From NCBI RefSeq assembly GCF_000621725.1, contig NZ_JHXM01000013.1, positions 62,001 through 126,000 on the forward strand: a stretch of DNA of 64,000 nt, written 5' to 3'. Numbering within the stretch: position 1 is the stretch's first letter; every line of letters starts with the position of its first letter. Below, piece after piece: positions 8,015 through 16,600 of this stretch. Both the position numbers and the translations under genes were made by a program. Origin of the DNA: Xylanibacter brevis ATCC 19188. Lineage in GTDB: Bacteria > Bacteroidota > Bacteroidia > Bacteroidales > Bacteroidaceae. The notes beneath the pieces are model-generated. The model saw only the letters and a program-made list of their open reading frames with translations. It did no database searches and was not told the origin of the DNA.

Positions 8015-8410
8015 AGTGCCACTTTTCTCCGAGAATAGTGGCACTTTTCTATGAGAATAGCAGCACTTCTCTAAGAGGATAGTGGCACTATTCCTGATGA
8101 AAAGCGTAACTGTTCTATTCCAATAGTTACGCTATTGTCTTGCAATAGTGGCACTTTTGTCTTGCAATAGTGGCACTTTTGATCCCGATCTAGAGTCTAG
8201 AATACTCCATTCTAGGGGCTAGATCGACTGATTCTAGAGTCTAGAACGACCGATTCTAGGGTCTAGAATTATGTGTTCCAGGGGCTAGAACCGACAGCAT
8301 ACTGCCACTCTTAGTGTTTAAAGGCATTGGTATTGATACCTGAAAGCGCCAGTATTGATGTGCAAAAGTGCTGGTGTCGATTCGGAATAGGCCCATTATT
8401 CCAACTGTTC
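8015..8410. repeat. Degenerate tandem array, exact 22-base period, about 18 units
   Basis: The 540-base gap between the rhodanese and carB stop codons holds no gene. From 8015, words recur every 22 bases: AGTGCCACTTTT at 8015, AGTGGCACTTTT at 8037, 8147 and 8169, AGCAGCACTTCT at 8059, AGTGGCACTATT at 8081. An inverted pair GCGTAACT (8104-8111) and AGTTACGC (8125-8132) follows the same grid. From 8189 the content changes to TCTAGAGTCTAGAA-like words at 8189, 8211, 8233, 8255 and 8277, still 22 bases apart. A third type with TATTGAT or GTCGAT words lies at 8323, 8345 and 8367. Spacing never slips while sequence drifts by sub-block. The CTAG tetramer, usually rare in bacteria, occurs nine times in about 110 bases. 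Confidence 0.9.
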
Positions 8411-8462
8411 TGTCTGGGGGAGTGTATATCAGACAGGCGGTTTCAATATAAAAGATAAAGCG

Positions 8463-8509
8463 GGAAAAAACAAAAAGCGGATGTGCTCAGTAATGAACAC
8501 ATCCGCTTT
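8463..8509 (-). terminator. Rho-independent terminator of the orphan carB
   Basis: AAAGCGGATGTG (8474-8485) pairs with CACATCCGCTTT (8498-8509) over 12 bases. On the minus strand the stem is followed by TTTGTTTTTTCCC, directly after the carB stop codon. Confidence 0.8.
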
Positions 8510-8528
8510 GCTTTAGATGGTCTAGAGT

Positions 8529-11500
8529 TTAGTTGTTATATTCTTGCCAACTCTTAATCTTGATGTCGCTCTCGTCGATGGCTGTGAAGGCCTCGATGAA
8601 GGCCTTGGCCAGACGAACATTGGTCATCAAGGGCGTGTTGTGGTCGATGGCACCGCGACGAATGCGGTAGCCATTAGTCAGCTCACGCTTAGAGTGGTTT
8701 TTGGGTACGTTGACAATCAAGTCGAACTTATGATCGGCAATCATCTTCATCACGTTGTTGTCGCCCTCTTCATCAGGCCATGCCACTGACTTGGCAGCAA
8801 TGCCATTGTCGTTGAAGAAACGAGCAGTACCTGGTGTGGCATAAACCTCGAAGCCCTGCTTTACCAACTGCTTGGCAGGCTCCAACAGGCTCACCTTGCC
8901 CTTAGCAGCACCGCTAGAGATGAGGATGGCGCCACCCTTCTTAGGTACACGATAGCCAGTGGCAATCAGGGCGTTGAGCAATGCCTCGTTGAGGTCGTCG
9001 CCCAGACAGCCCACCTCACCGGTTGACGACATGTCAACACCCAGTACGGGGTCGGCATTCTGCAGACGGGCAAACGAGAACTGAGAGGCCTTCACGCCGA
9101 TGCGGTCGATGTCGAACTCTGACTTGTCGGGACGAGAGTAGGGGGCATCCAGCATGATCTTGGTGGCTGTCTCGATGAAGTTGCGCTTCAGAATCTTTGA
9201 AACGAAGGGGAACGAACGAGAAGCACGGAGGTTACACTCGATAACCTTCACCTCGCGGTTCTTGGCCAGGAACTGAATGTTGAATGGTCCGCTGATGTTC
9301 AGCTCGGCAGCAATGCGACGAGCGATCTTCTTGATCTGACGGATGGTAGAGAAGTAGATGTGCTGAGCGGGGAACACCATGGTGGCATCGCCCGAGTGAA
9401 CACCGGCATACTCTACGTGTTCAGAGATGGCATACTCGATGACCTCACCCTTGTCGGCTACGGCGTCGAACTCAATCTCCTTGGTCTCGGTCATGAACTT
9501 AGACACTACAACGGGGAACTCCTTAGACACCTCGGTAGCCATGTTGAGGAAGCGGTGCAGCTCCTCCTCGTCGTAGCAGACGTTCATGGCAGCACCAGAG
9601 AGTACGTAAGAAGGACGCACCAGTACGGGGTAGCCTACCTCTGCTACGAACTCCTTGATATCGTCGAACGAAGTCAGCGCACGCCATGCAGGCTGGTCGA
9701 TGCCCAGCTTGTCGAGCATAGCTGAGAACTTGTCGCGGTTCTCTGCACGGTCGATGTCCACTGGCGAGGTGCCCAGCACGGGAACACCACGGCGGTGCAA
9801 CTTCATGGCGAGGTTGTTAGGAATCTGTCCGCCCACGCTGACGATGACGCCGCGAGGCGACTCCAGTTCGATGACGTCGAGCACGCGCTCCAATGACAAC
9901 TCGTCGAAGTAGAGGCGGTCGCACATATCATAGTCGGTAGATACGGTCTCGGGGTTGTAGTTCACCATGATAGACTTGTAGCCCAGTTTGCGAGCGGTGT
10001 TGATGGCGTTGACAGAACACCAGTCAAACTCTACCGACGAACCGATGCGATAGGCACCAGAACCCAGTACGATCACCGACTTCTCGTTGTGATAGTAGGC
10101 GATGTCGTGCTGTACGGTGGGCAGGTAGGTGAAGTACAGATAGTTGGTCAGTTCGGGATGCTCAGAAGCAACCGTTGGGATGCGCTTCACAGAGGGCTGG
10201 ATGCCACGGCTCTGGCGATAGCTGCGCACCTCCAGGTTCTCCTTCTCCATGTTGCCAGTCTCGGGCTTCAGGACGAAGCGGGCAATCTGGAAGTCGCTGA
10301 AGCCGGCCTGCTTCACTTCGAGCAGCAGGGCATCGGGCAAGTCTTCCATCTTGTTGTAGGTCTGCAACTGGTGCTTCAGGTCCACGATGTGCTTCAGGCG
10401 CTCCAGGAACCAGGGGTCAATCTTGGTAAGCTCTTCGATGCGCTCAATGGTGTAACCCTCTTCCAGTGCCTGTGCAATGGCAAAGATACGCAGGTCGGTG
10501 GGGTTCTGGAGTGCGTCGTCGAGGTCTTCGAACTTGGTGTGGTCGTTGCCCACGAATCCGTGCATGCCCTGACCAATCATGCGCAAGCCCTTCTGAATCA
10601 TCTCTTCAAAGCTGCGGCCGATAGACATGATCTCGCCCACAGACTTCATCGAAGAACCGATCTGACGGCTTACACCAGCAAACTTGGTAAGGTCCCAACG
10701 AGGAATCTTACAAATCATATAGTCGAGTGAGGGAGCTACATAAGCACTGCTGGTGGTGCCCATCTCGCCAATCTGGTCGAGGGTGTAGCCCAATGCAATC
10801 TTTGCTGCTACGAAAGCCAGAGGATAACCTGTAGCCTTTGATGCCAGAGCAGAAGAACGAGACAGACGAGCATTGATCTCAATGATGCGATAGTCGTTGG
10901 TCGTGGCATTGAAGGCAAACTGGATGTTGCACTCGCCAATGATGTTCAGGTGGCGTACGCAACGGATGGTGATGTCCTGCAGCATCTTGACCTGCTCTTC
11001 AGTCAGCGAACAGGTGGGTGCTACCACGATAGACTCACCGGTGTGGATGCCCAGGGGATCGAAGTTCTCCATTGAGGCCACGGTGAAGCAACGGTCGTTG
11101 GCATCACGGATGCACTCAAACTCAATTTCCTTCCAGCCTTTCAGAGACTCCTCTACCAAGATCTGTGGTGCAAAGGTGAAAGCACTCTCTGCCAACTCCT
11201 TGAAGGCGGCTTCGTCAGGACAGATACCCGAGCCAAGACCACCCAGTGCATAGGCAGAACGAATCATGATGGGGAAGCCAATCTCGTGGGCTGCCTTCAG
11301 CGCGTCGTCCATGTTCTCTACAGCATGGCTGACGGGCGTCTTCAGCTCAATCTCATCGAGCTTCTTCACAAAAAGGTCACGGTCCTCAGTGTTCATGATC
11401 GCTTCAACACTGGTGCCAAGCACCTCGACGCCGTATTCCTTCAGTGTGCCATTCTGATACAGCTCAGTACCGCAGTTCAGAGCTGTCTGTCCACCAAATG

Positions 11501-11762
11501 CCAAGAGGATACCATCGGGGCGTTCCTTCTTGATGATCTCGGTGACGAAATGAGTGTTGACGGGCTGGAAATAGACCTTGTCGGCGATGCCTTCTGAGGT
11601 CTGGATGGTGGCGATGTTGGGGTTTACCAACACGCTCTTGATACCTTCCTCGCGCAGGGCTTTCAATGCCTGCGAACCAGAGTAGTCGAACTCACCTGCT
11701 TGTCCAATCTTTAGTGCACCTGAACCGAGCACTAGTACCTTTTTGAGTTTTTTAATTGCCAT
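8529..11762 (-). CDS. carB: Carbamoyl-phosphate synthase large subunit, orphan copy without carA
   Basis: This full-length 1077-residue CarB makes carbamoyl phosphate from ammonia (delivered by a small subunit), bicarbonate and two ATP. It contains two ATP-grasp halves; the second begins near residue 560 (VIVLGSGAYRIGSSVEFDW), and the C-terminal MGS-like allosteric domain starts near residue 940. The N-terminus GSGALKIGQAGEFDYSGSQA and NPNIATIQTSEGIADKVYF resemble eukaryotic CPS sequences more than the E. coli enzyme. A second complete carB next to carA lies at 60090-63317, so this one is a paralogue. It sits alone between a rhodanese gene and a GHL10 gene. It may pair with the distant CarA, use free ammonia, or serve either arginine or pyrimidine supply separately. 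A TAACTTTG box is at 11801-11808. Confidence 0.94.
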   Translation of the reverse strand: MAIKKLKKVLVLGSGALKIGQAGEFDYSGSQALKALREEGIKSVLVNPNIATIQTSEGIADKVYFQPVNTHFVTEIIKKERPDGILLAFGGQTALNCGTELYQNGTLKEYGVEVLGTSVEAIMNTEDRDLFVKKLDEIELKTPVSHAVENMDDALKAAHEIGFPIMIRSAYALGGLGSGICPDEAAFKELAESAFTFAPQILVEESLKGWKEIEFECIRDANDRCFTVASMENFDPLGIHTGESIVVAPTCSLTEEQVKMLQDITIRCVRHLNIIGECNIQFAFNATTNDYRIIEINARLSRSSALASKATGYPLAFVAAKIALGYTLDQIGEMGTTSSAYVAPSLDYMICKIPRWDLTKFAGVSRQIGSSMKSVGEIMSIGRSFEEMIQKGLRMIGQGMHGFVGNDHTKFEDLDDALQNPTDLRIFAIAQALEEGYTIERIEELTKIDPWFLERLKHIVDLKHQLQTYNKMEDLPDALLLEVKQAGFSDFQIARFVLKPETGNMEKENLEVRSYRQSRGIQPSVKRIPTVASEHPELTNYLYFTYLPTVQHDIAYYHNEKSVIVLGSGAYRIGSSVEFDWCSVNAINTARKLGYKSIMVNYNPETVSTDYDMCDRLYFDELSLERVLDVIELESPRGVIVSVGGQIPNNLAMKLHRRGVPVLGTSPVDIDRAENRDKFSAMLDKLGIDQPAWRALTSFDDIKEFVAEVGYPVLVRPSYVLSGAAMNVCYDEEELHRFLNMATEVSKEFPVVVSKFMTETKEIEFDAVADKGEVIEYAISEHVEYAGVHSGDATMVFPAQHIYFSTIRQIKKIARRIAAELNISGPFNIQFLAKNREVKVIECNLRASRSFPFVSKILKRNFIETATKIMLDAPYSRPDKSEFDIDRIGVKASQFSFARLQNADPVLGVDMSSTGEVGCLGDDLNEALLNALIATGYRVPKKGGAILISSGAAKGKVSLLEPAKQLVKQGFEVYATPGTARFFNDNGIAAKSVAWPDEEGDNNVMKMIADHKFDLIVNVPKNHSKRELTNGYRIRRGAIDHNTPLMTNVRLAKAFIEAFTAIDESDIKIKSWQEYNN

Positions 11763-11800
11763 AATTTCTTTATTATCCTTTGGGTTTACGATTCCGTGTG

Positions 11801-11808
11801 CAAAGTTA
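11801..11808 (-). promoter_or_regulatory. -7 box of the orphan carB promoter
   Basis: TAACTTTG on the minus strand followed by GCACA lies 39 bases before the carB start. The leader is short, with no riboswitch-like structure seen. Confidence 0.42.
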
Positions 11809-11831
11809 CTTAATTCTTCCGAATTATAAGA

Positions 11832-11871
11832 AAAAGGGGAACGAAAAAATATAATATTATTTTCCGTTCCC
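11832..11871 (-). terminator. Terminator of the GHL10 gene
   Basis: GGGAACG (11837-11843) pairs with CGTTCCC (11865-11871), with an AT-rich inner stem. On the minus strand the hairpin is followed by CTTTTTCTT, a few bases after the gene's stop codon. Confidence 0.7.
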
Positions 11872-11876
11872 TTTTC

Positions 11877-13529
11877 TTAAGGTCTTTTAATGGTTAAGAA
11901 ACCAATGCGATGATTACGTCCGTTGCGACCTAAAGAGCGCAATTGATAGATGCCGTTAGGAATCTTCTTTACGTCTAAAGTCCTGGTGTAAGGAATAATC
12001 GTAATCGTCTGACCTTGAAGTGTTTCTATAATGATATACTTAGCGTCCAGTGTGTTCTCTTTTGTAGGAAGTACGAATACATTTCCTTCGGAGAAGAACT
12101 GGTCTGGACCTGTGGATTGACGTGGTGTCTGAGTAGCCTTTCCGTGATGTAATTGTATGGACTTACTCTCGATGCCAAAGCGGTTCATGGCCGTGACGGC
12201 ATAGTACTTATGGGCTGGCACCTGAATGGATGTTTTGGTCTGTCGCACGGCTACCAGGTTTTCTGCCTTGGTGATATCTACTGGATAGGTGTCGGAGGCA
12301 TAGACATTGTATAATAAATATGGAGCACCACTGTCGTCGTGAGCAGCTCCCCAGTGCAGTCGAGTGCCTTCGAGCGATAGCGATTTAGGGGCGCTGGGCA
12401 CCGACTTTGTGGCCCATGTCATAGGTGGTACCAATGCCGGTGTGGCATCAAAAGCACGGGCGTAATCGTAGATGCCCTTCGTGTTGTCGGTGAAGAACTT
12501 TGAGCGGAAGTAGCAGTGGCCCACACCAATCTGTCGGCACACGTTCATCTGGCGTGCCACCTGATCCAGTTCCCATTTGCCCTCTTTAGGATCCAGGAAA
12601 TAGATGCCCAAGCCCGGCACGATGAGTCGGCCGTTGCTGTTCTCTTTCCAGTCGATGGCAAAGGGGAAGAAGTTGTTGTCGCGGAAGTACATCATGGGGA
12701 AGAGCTCGTCCATCAGACCTTCCTTCAGCCATAGTTGTGCATCTTGCGATACGGCAGTATGGGCATTCCAGCCACCGGCAGAGTAGCGTCTCAGATTGTC
12801 GTATTTGCCTATTGGCGAGCACGAGAACTTGATCCATGGCTTGCGGGGCTTGATGCTATGGCTAATCTTTCTCACGATGTCTGTGATGTAGTTGCGTCGC
12901 TGCTGAATGGTCTTCTTGGCCTTCAGTTTGGTAGGCCACGTCTCAGGATAACGGATGTAGTCCAGGTGGATGCCGTCAACGTCGTAGTTGTCCACAATCT
13001 CGCGGCATATCTTCACCAGATAATCACCCGTCAGGGTGTTTTCGGGGTCCATGAAACCATCGTCGCCAATGCGCTTGACCAGGTTGGGGTGTTTCTGACG
13101 CATGGTCTTACAGCCAATCTTGTTCCAGTTGCCCATGGGGATGGTGACTACCCATGCGTGGCATTCCATGCCTCGCTCGTGACAAAGGTCGATGCAGAGC
13201 TTCAGAGGGTCATAGCCGGGATTCTTGCCGGGGGTGCCTGTCAGGCAGGTCTCCCAAGGCTCATACTTCGATGGGTACATGGTGGTGCCCCTGACACGAG
13301 CTTGAAATAAGACCGTGTTGATGCCAGCCGCTTTCAGTTGGTCGAGAATACTGATCATCTCAAGTTTCTGGGCCTTCTGTCCGGAAGATCTGGGCCAGTC
13401 GATGCCACCAATGGTGGTCAGCCACATAGCGCGGACTTCGTGTTTGGGAGAAGAGGAAAATTGGGCTTTTGTTGGTTGGATAGTAAGCAAACCAACAAGT
13501 AGTATGAATAGAATGAAACGATATCTCAT
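11877..13529 (-). CDS. Secreted GHL10 (DUF187) glycoside hydrolase-like protein
   Basis: From ATG 13529 the protein has 550 residues and starts with a signal peptide (MRYRFILFILLVGLLTIQPTKA, cleavage before Gln). The DUF187/GHL10 TIM-barrel domain covers about residues 30-360: HEVRAMWLTTIGGIDWP, AAGINTVLFQARVRG, GMECHAWVVT and VDGIHLDYIRYP are typical. A fibronectin-like stretch follows (about 375-460), and the C-terminus, with IPNGIYQLRSLGRNGRN, resembles a type IX secretion sorting domain. This family acts on envelope or exogenous glycans, possibly peptidoglycan; the substrate is not known. A longer reading from 13721 is rejected because it would include the promoter and hides the signal peptide. 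The gene is divergent from cstA. Confidence 0.87.
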   Translation of the reverse strand: MRYRFILFILLVGLLTIQPTKAQFSSSPKHEVRAMWLTTIGGIDWPRSSGQKAQKLEMISILDQLKAAGINTVLFQARVRGTTMYPSKYEPWETCLTGTPGKNPGYDPLKLCIDLCHERGMECHAWVVTIPMGNWNKIGCKTMRQKHPNLVKRIGDDGFMDPENTLTGDYLVKICREIVDNYDVDGIHLDYIRYPETWPTKLKAKKTIQQRRNYITDIVRKISHSIKPRKPWIKFSCSPIGKYDNLRRYSAGGWNAHTAVSQDAQLWLKEGLMDELFPMMYFRDNNFFPFAIDWKENSNGRLIVPGLGIYFLDPKEGKWELDQVARQMNVCRQIGVGHCYFRSKFFTDNTKGIYDYARAFDATPALVPPMTWATKSVPSAPKSLSLEGTRLHWGAAHDDSGAPYLLYNVYASDTYPVDITKAENLVAVRQTKTSIQVPAHKYYAVTAMNRFGIESKSIQLHHGKATQTPRQSTGPDQFFSEGNVFVLPTKENTLDAKYIIIETLQGQTITIIPYTRTLDVKKIPNGIYQLRSLGRNGRNHRIGFLTIKRP

Positions 13530-13550
13530 TATTATTATTAAAATTTCGTG

Positions 13551-13580
13551 CAAAGTTAGGCTTTTTTTTTCATATTTCAA
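13551..13580 (-). promoter_or_regulatory. Promoter of the GHL10 gene
   Basis: On the minus strand TTG (13580-13578) is followed after 19 bases by TAACTTTG (13558-13551) and then GCACG. Confidence 0.6.
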
Positions 13581-13590
13581 ATAAAAATAG

Positions 13591-13598
13591 TACTTTTG
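13591..13598 (+). promoter_or_regulatory. -7 box of the cstA promoter
   Basis: TACTTTTG followed by CATTGC lies 27 bases before the cstA start, back to back with the GHL10 promoter. The -33 position reads TTC rather than TTG. Confidence 0.42.
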
Positions 13599-13625
13599 CA
13601 TTGCTAATTCACAAAAATAAGCAAA

Positions 13626-15095
13626 ATGATTACGTTTGTTGTGAGCCTCGTGGCTCTTGTTTTGGGCTATTTTATTTATGGTCGCTTTGTGGAGCGTATC
13701 TTTGGTCCAGATGATCGTCAAACGCCTGCAGTGGCAAAGGCAGATGGCGTAGATTTTATGGTTTTACCGGGTTGGAAGATCTTCATGATTCAGTTTCTGA
13801 ATATTGCGGGTACCGGACCTATCTTCGGAGCTATCATGGGTGCTAAGTTTGGTCCTGCGGCTTACTTATGGATTGTATTAGGATGTATTTTTGCTGGTGC
13901 TACGCATGATTACTTGAGTGGTATGCTCTCTATTCGTAATGGCGGTGCCAACTTGCCTGAGATTATCGGACGTTATTTGGGTAATGTACCTAAGCAAGTG
14001 ATGCTTATTTTCTCTGTGTTCTTACTTATGATGGTAGGCGCAGTGTTTGTTTACAGTCCGGCTTCTCTGCTTCAGAATTTGTTCCATACAGAGGGCACAC
14101 AACTTGCTTTCCTCAGTAATAGTACTTTCTGGATTGTGGTAATATTCCTCTATTACCTGATTGCTACGATGATGCCAATTGATAAGATTATTGGAAAAGT
14201 GTATCCACTCTTTGCCTTCTCCTTGCTGTTTATGGCAGTGGCATTCCTGGTGATGCTATTCATCAAGCAGCCCGACATTCCAGAACTGTGGGAAGGGGTA
14301 GGCGAAGCTTCGCTGACCACAAAGAATATATTCCCATGTTTATTTATTACAATTGCTTGCGGCGCTATCAGTGGCTTCCATGCAACACAGAGTCCGTTGA
14401 TGGCTCGTTGTGTGAAACATGAGAAAATGGGACGTCCTATTTTCTATGGTTCCATGATTACAGAAGGCTTCGTAGCGCTCATTTGGGCTACGGTGGCCAT
14501 GTATTTCTTCTATAATGAACCTGTTGCAGGTTATCAGCAAATGGAGGGCGGTGAGGCTATTATCAGTAAGGCTCCTGCTATTGTAAATATGGTGAGCGAG
14601 AACTGGTTAGGCGTGTTTGGTAGTGTCTTGGCTATCCTTGGTGTGGTGGCAGCACCCATCACCAGTGGTGATACGGCTCTACGTTCTGCTCGTCTGATTA
14701 TTGCTGACTTCATCCGTCTGGAACAGAGAAGCATACGTAAGCGTCTCTATGTATGTATACCTATGTTCTTGGCAGTTATAGCTTTACTCATCTGGCAGAT
14801 GGCTAATCCAGATGGATTCGATGTGATCTGGAGTTGGTTTGGTTGGAGCAACCAGACATTGTCTGTCTTTACATTGTGGGCTATCACGGTCTATTTGGTT
14901 CGTGAGAAGAGAAATTGTTTGGTTACTTTTATCCCAGCCGTATTTATGACTACGGTATGTGTAACTTATCTGCTTTCAGAGCAGGCATTCCATTTGGAAA
15001 CTGAATATGCTGGAGTTATTGCTGCATTAACGGCGATACTCTCTGCCGCATGGTTCATTATCTGGTTAGCAAATTATCGTAAAACCCTAAAATAA
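13626..15095 (+). CDS. cstA: CstA-family (carbon starvation) transporter
   Basis: A 489-residue polytopic inner-membrane protein of the CstA family, whose members import pyruvate or peptides. The start MITFVVSLVALVLGYFIYGRFVERIFGPDD and the signature FLNIAGTGPIFGAIMGAKFGP followed by GATHDYLSG are diagnostic. About a dozen hydrophobic segments are visible. It is shorter than the roughly 700-residue E. coli CstA and BtsT, and belongs to the short form. It is followed after 7 bases by an outer membrane barrel gene and then nadC, so the three may share a transcript. The substrate cannot be told from sequence. Confidence 0.92.
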   Translation: MITFVVSLVALVLGYFIYGRFVERIFGPDDRQTPAVAKADGVDFMVLPGWKIFMIQFLNIAGTGPIFGAIMGAKFGPAAYLWIVLGCIFAGATHDYLSGMLSIRNGGANLPEIIGRYLGNVPKQVMLIFSVFLLMMVGAVFVYSPASLLQNLFHTEGTQLAFLSNSTFWIVVIFLYYLIATMMPIDKIIGKVYPLFAFSLLFMAVAFLVMLFIKQPDIPELWEGVGEASLTTKNIFPCLFITIACGAISGFHATQSPLMARCVKHEKMGRPIFYGSMITEGFVALIWATVAMYFFYNEPVAGYQQMEGGEAIISKAPAIVNMVSENWLGVFGSVLAILGVVAAPITSGDTALRSARLIIADFIRLEQRSIRKRLYVCIPMFLAVIALLIWQMANPDGFDVIWSWFGWSNQTLSVFTLWAITVYLVREKRNCLVTFIPAVFMTTVCVTYLLSEQAFHLETEYAGVIAALTAILSAAWFIIWLANYRKTLK

Positions 15096-15102
15096 ATTAC
15101 TT

Positions 15103-15603
15103 ATGAAAAGATTCTTTTTAATGACCCTTTGTGGTTTTGTCTTCTCATTGACTGGTAATGCACAGATACAGGATCGTCCGCCATTTGGCATGGACAAGTA
15201 TTATGCATCTGCAAGTCTTTCTAATTTTAATCTTGACTATACTAAAGCAGAGAGCCTGAAGATGGGTTTTAATGCCAAAGGTGGTTATCTGTTCGAGGAC
15301 GACTGGATGGTAACAGCCAACTTGGGTTATGACTGGCATAAGGTGGGCCCCAATGCTCTCTCAGCAGGTGCCGGTATTCGTTACTATATCGAGCAGAACG
15401 GACTCTATCTGGGTGCTGGTGCCAACTATGTTCACCGTCATAAGTTTGATGATTTCCTGCCTACGGTCCAGTTGGGCTATGCTTACTTCCTGAACCGCAC
15501 CGTAACGCTGGAGCCAGAGGTGTACTACAACCTGAGCCTGAAGGATCATGTGGAGTACAGCGGTTTTGGTATCCGTATCGGTCTTGGTATCTATTTTGAA
15601 TAA
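15103..15603 (+). CDS. Small outer membrane beta-barrel protein
   Basis: The 166-residue protein has a signal peptide (MKRFFLMTLCGFVFSLTGNA, cleavage before Gln). The mature part is made of alternating amphipathic strands (ASLSNFNLDY, MGFNAKGGYLF, VTANLGYDW, LSAGAGIRYY, LYLGAGANYVHRH, PTVQLGYAYFL, TLEPEVYYNLSL, GFGIRIGLGIYF) and ends in an aromatic-Glu terminus. This pattern gives an eight-stranded OmpX/OmpW-like barrel. No function can be inferred. It lies 7 bases after cstA and 24 bases before nadC. Confidence 0.82.
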   Translation: MKRFFLMTLCGFVFSLTGNAQIQDRPPFGMDKYYASASLSNFNLDYTKAESLKMGFNAKGGYLFEDDWMVTANLGYDWHKVGPNALSAGAGIRYYIEQNGLYLGAGANYVHRHKFDDFLPTVQLGYAYFLNRTVTLEPEVYYNLSLKDHVEYSGFGIRIGLGIYFE

Positions 15604-15627
15604 TTGTTGTTTCAATATCTGAAAGTC

Positions 15628-16503
15628 ATGTTAAGTGTAGAAGAACTGAACGACAAACTGATAGACCTGGCTTTTGCCGAGGATATCGGTGATGGCGACC
15701 ACACCACGTTGTGCTGCATTCCTGCAGATGCCATGGGTGAGTCGAAGTTGCTGATTAAGGAGGAGGGTATCTTTGCTGGTGTAGAGATTGCCAAGGAGGT
15801 GTTCCGTCGTTTCGACCCCGAACTGCAAGTAGAGGTATATGTAGAGGATGGCGCGCATGTGAAGCCTGGCGATATCGTCATGAGCGTTAAAGGACGTGAG
15901 CAGAGCCTGTTGCAGACAGAGCGCCTGATGCTGAACATCCTGCAGCGCATGAGTGGCATTGCCACCATGACCCACCGCTATCAGCAGGCCCTGATCGATG
16001 CTGGCACCAAGACACGTGTGCTCGACACACGTAAGACGACTCCCGGCATGCGTATGCTGGAGAAGGAGGCCGTGAAGATTGGTGGTGGCATGAACCACCG
16101 TATCGGTTTGTTCGATATGATCCTGCTGAAGGACAACCATATCGACTTCTGTGGTGGCGTGCACAATGCCATCAGCCGTGCCAAACAGTATTGCAAGGAT
16201 CATGGTAAGGATTTGAAGATCGAATGTGAGGTGCGCAACTTCAAGGAACTTGACGAGGCTTTGGCCGAGGGTTGCGACCGTATCATGTTCGACAACTTCA
16301 CACCCGAAGACACTGCAAAGGCTGTGAAGATTGTCAACGGACGTGCCGAGACAGAGTCGTCGGGTGGCATCACCTACGACACGATGATCCCCTATGCCAA
16401 GGCTGGTGTGGACTTTATCTCCTTTGGTGCTCTTACTCACAGCGTGAAAGGTCTGGACATGAGCTTCAAAGCTGCTGGAAGTGATAAATTGATAATTAAG
16501 TAA
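15628..16503 (+). CDS. nadC: Nicotinate-nucleotide pyrophosphorylase (carboxylating)
   Basis: A 291-residue NadC that converts quinolinate and PRPP to nicotinate mononucleotide in de novo NAD synthesis. Visible family motifs are DIGDGDHTT near residue 16, the PRPP/quinolinate site DTRKTTPGMRMLEKEAVKIGGG (partly quoted), NHRIGLFDM and LLKDNHID, then CEVRNFKEL and SSGGI. ATG 15628 (MLSVEELND) is chosen; the upstream in-frame TTG at 15604 abuts the previous stop codon and adds nothing conserved. Other nad genes are not in this window. Confidence 0.96.
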   Translation: MLSVEELNDKLIDLAFAEDIGDGDHTTLCCIPADAMGESKLLIKEEGIFAGVEIAKEVFRRFDPELQVEVYVEDGAHVKPGDIVMSVKGREQSLLQTERLMLNILQRMSGIATMTHRYQQALIDAGTKTRVLDTRKTTPGMRMLEKEAVKIGGGMNHRIGLFDMILLKDNHIDFCGGVHNAISRAKQYCKDHGKDLKIECEVRNFKELDEALAEGCDRIMFDNFTPEDTAKAVKIVNGRAETESSGGITYDTMIPYAKAGVDFISFGALTHSVKGLDMSFKAAGSDKLIIK

Positions 16504-16531
16504 AAGCTAATTTCTTTTGATGATAGAACAG

Positions 16532-16581
16532 CCTATCAGCTTGCTCTTGGGATGTACACCATCTGGGAGAGAGCTGATAGG
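16532..16581 (+). other. Long stem-loop between nadC and the C69 peptidase gene
   Basis: CCTATCAGCT (16532-16541) and AGCTGATAGG (16572-16581) pair perfectly over 10 bases, and CTCT/AGAG and GATG/CATC extend the stem inside. No T-run follows, so this is not a standard terminator. It could be an RNA processing or stability element, or a leader structure of the downstream gene. Confidence 0.6.
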
Positions 16582-16600
16582 TTAGTACAAACAACGTAAA

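Noticed and set aside
8015..8410. CRISPR array
   Set aside because: There is no conserved repeat of 23 bases or more separated by unique spacers, units are only 22 bases in all, and no cas genes are near.
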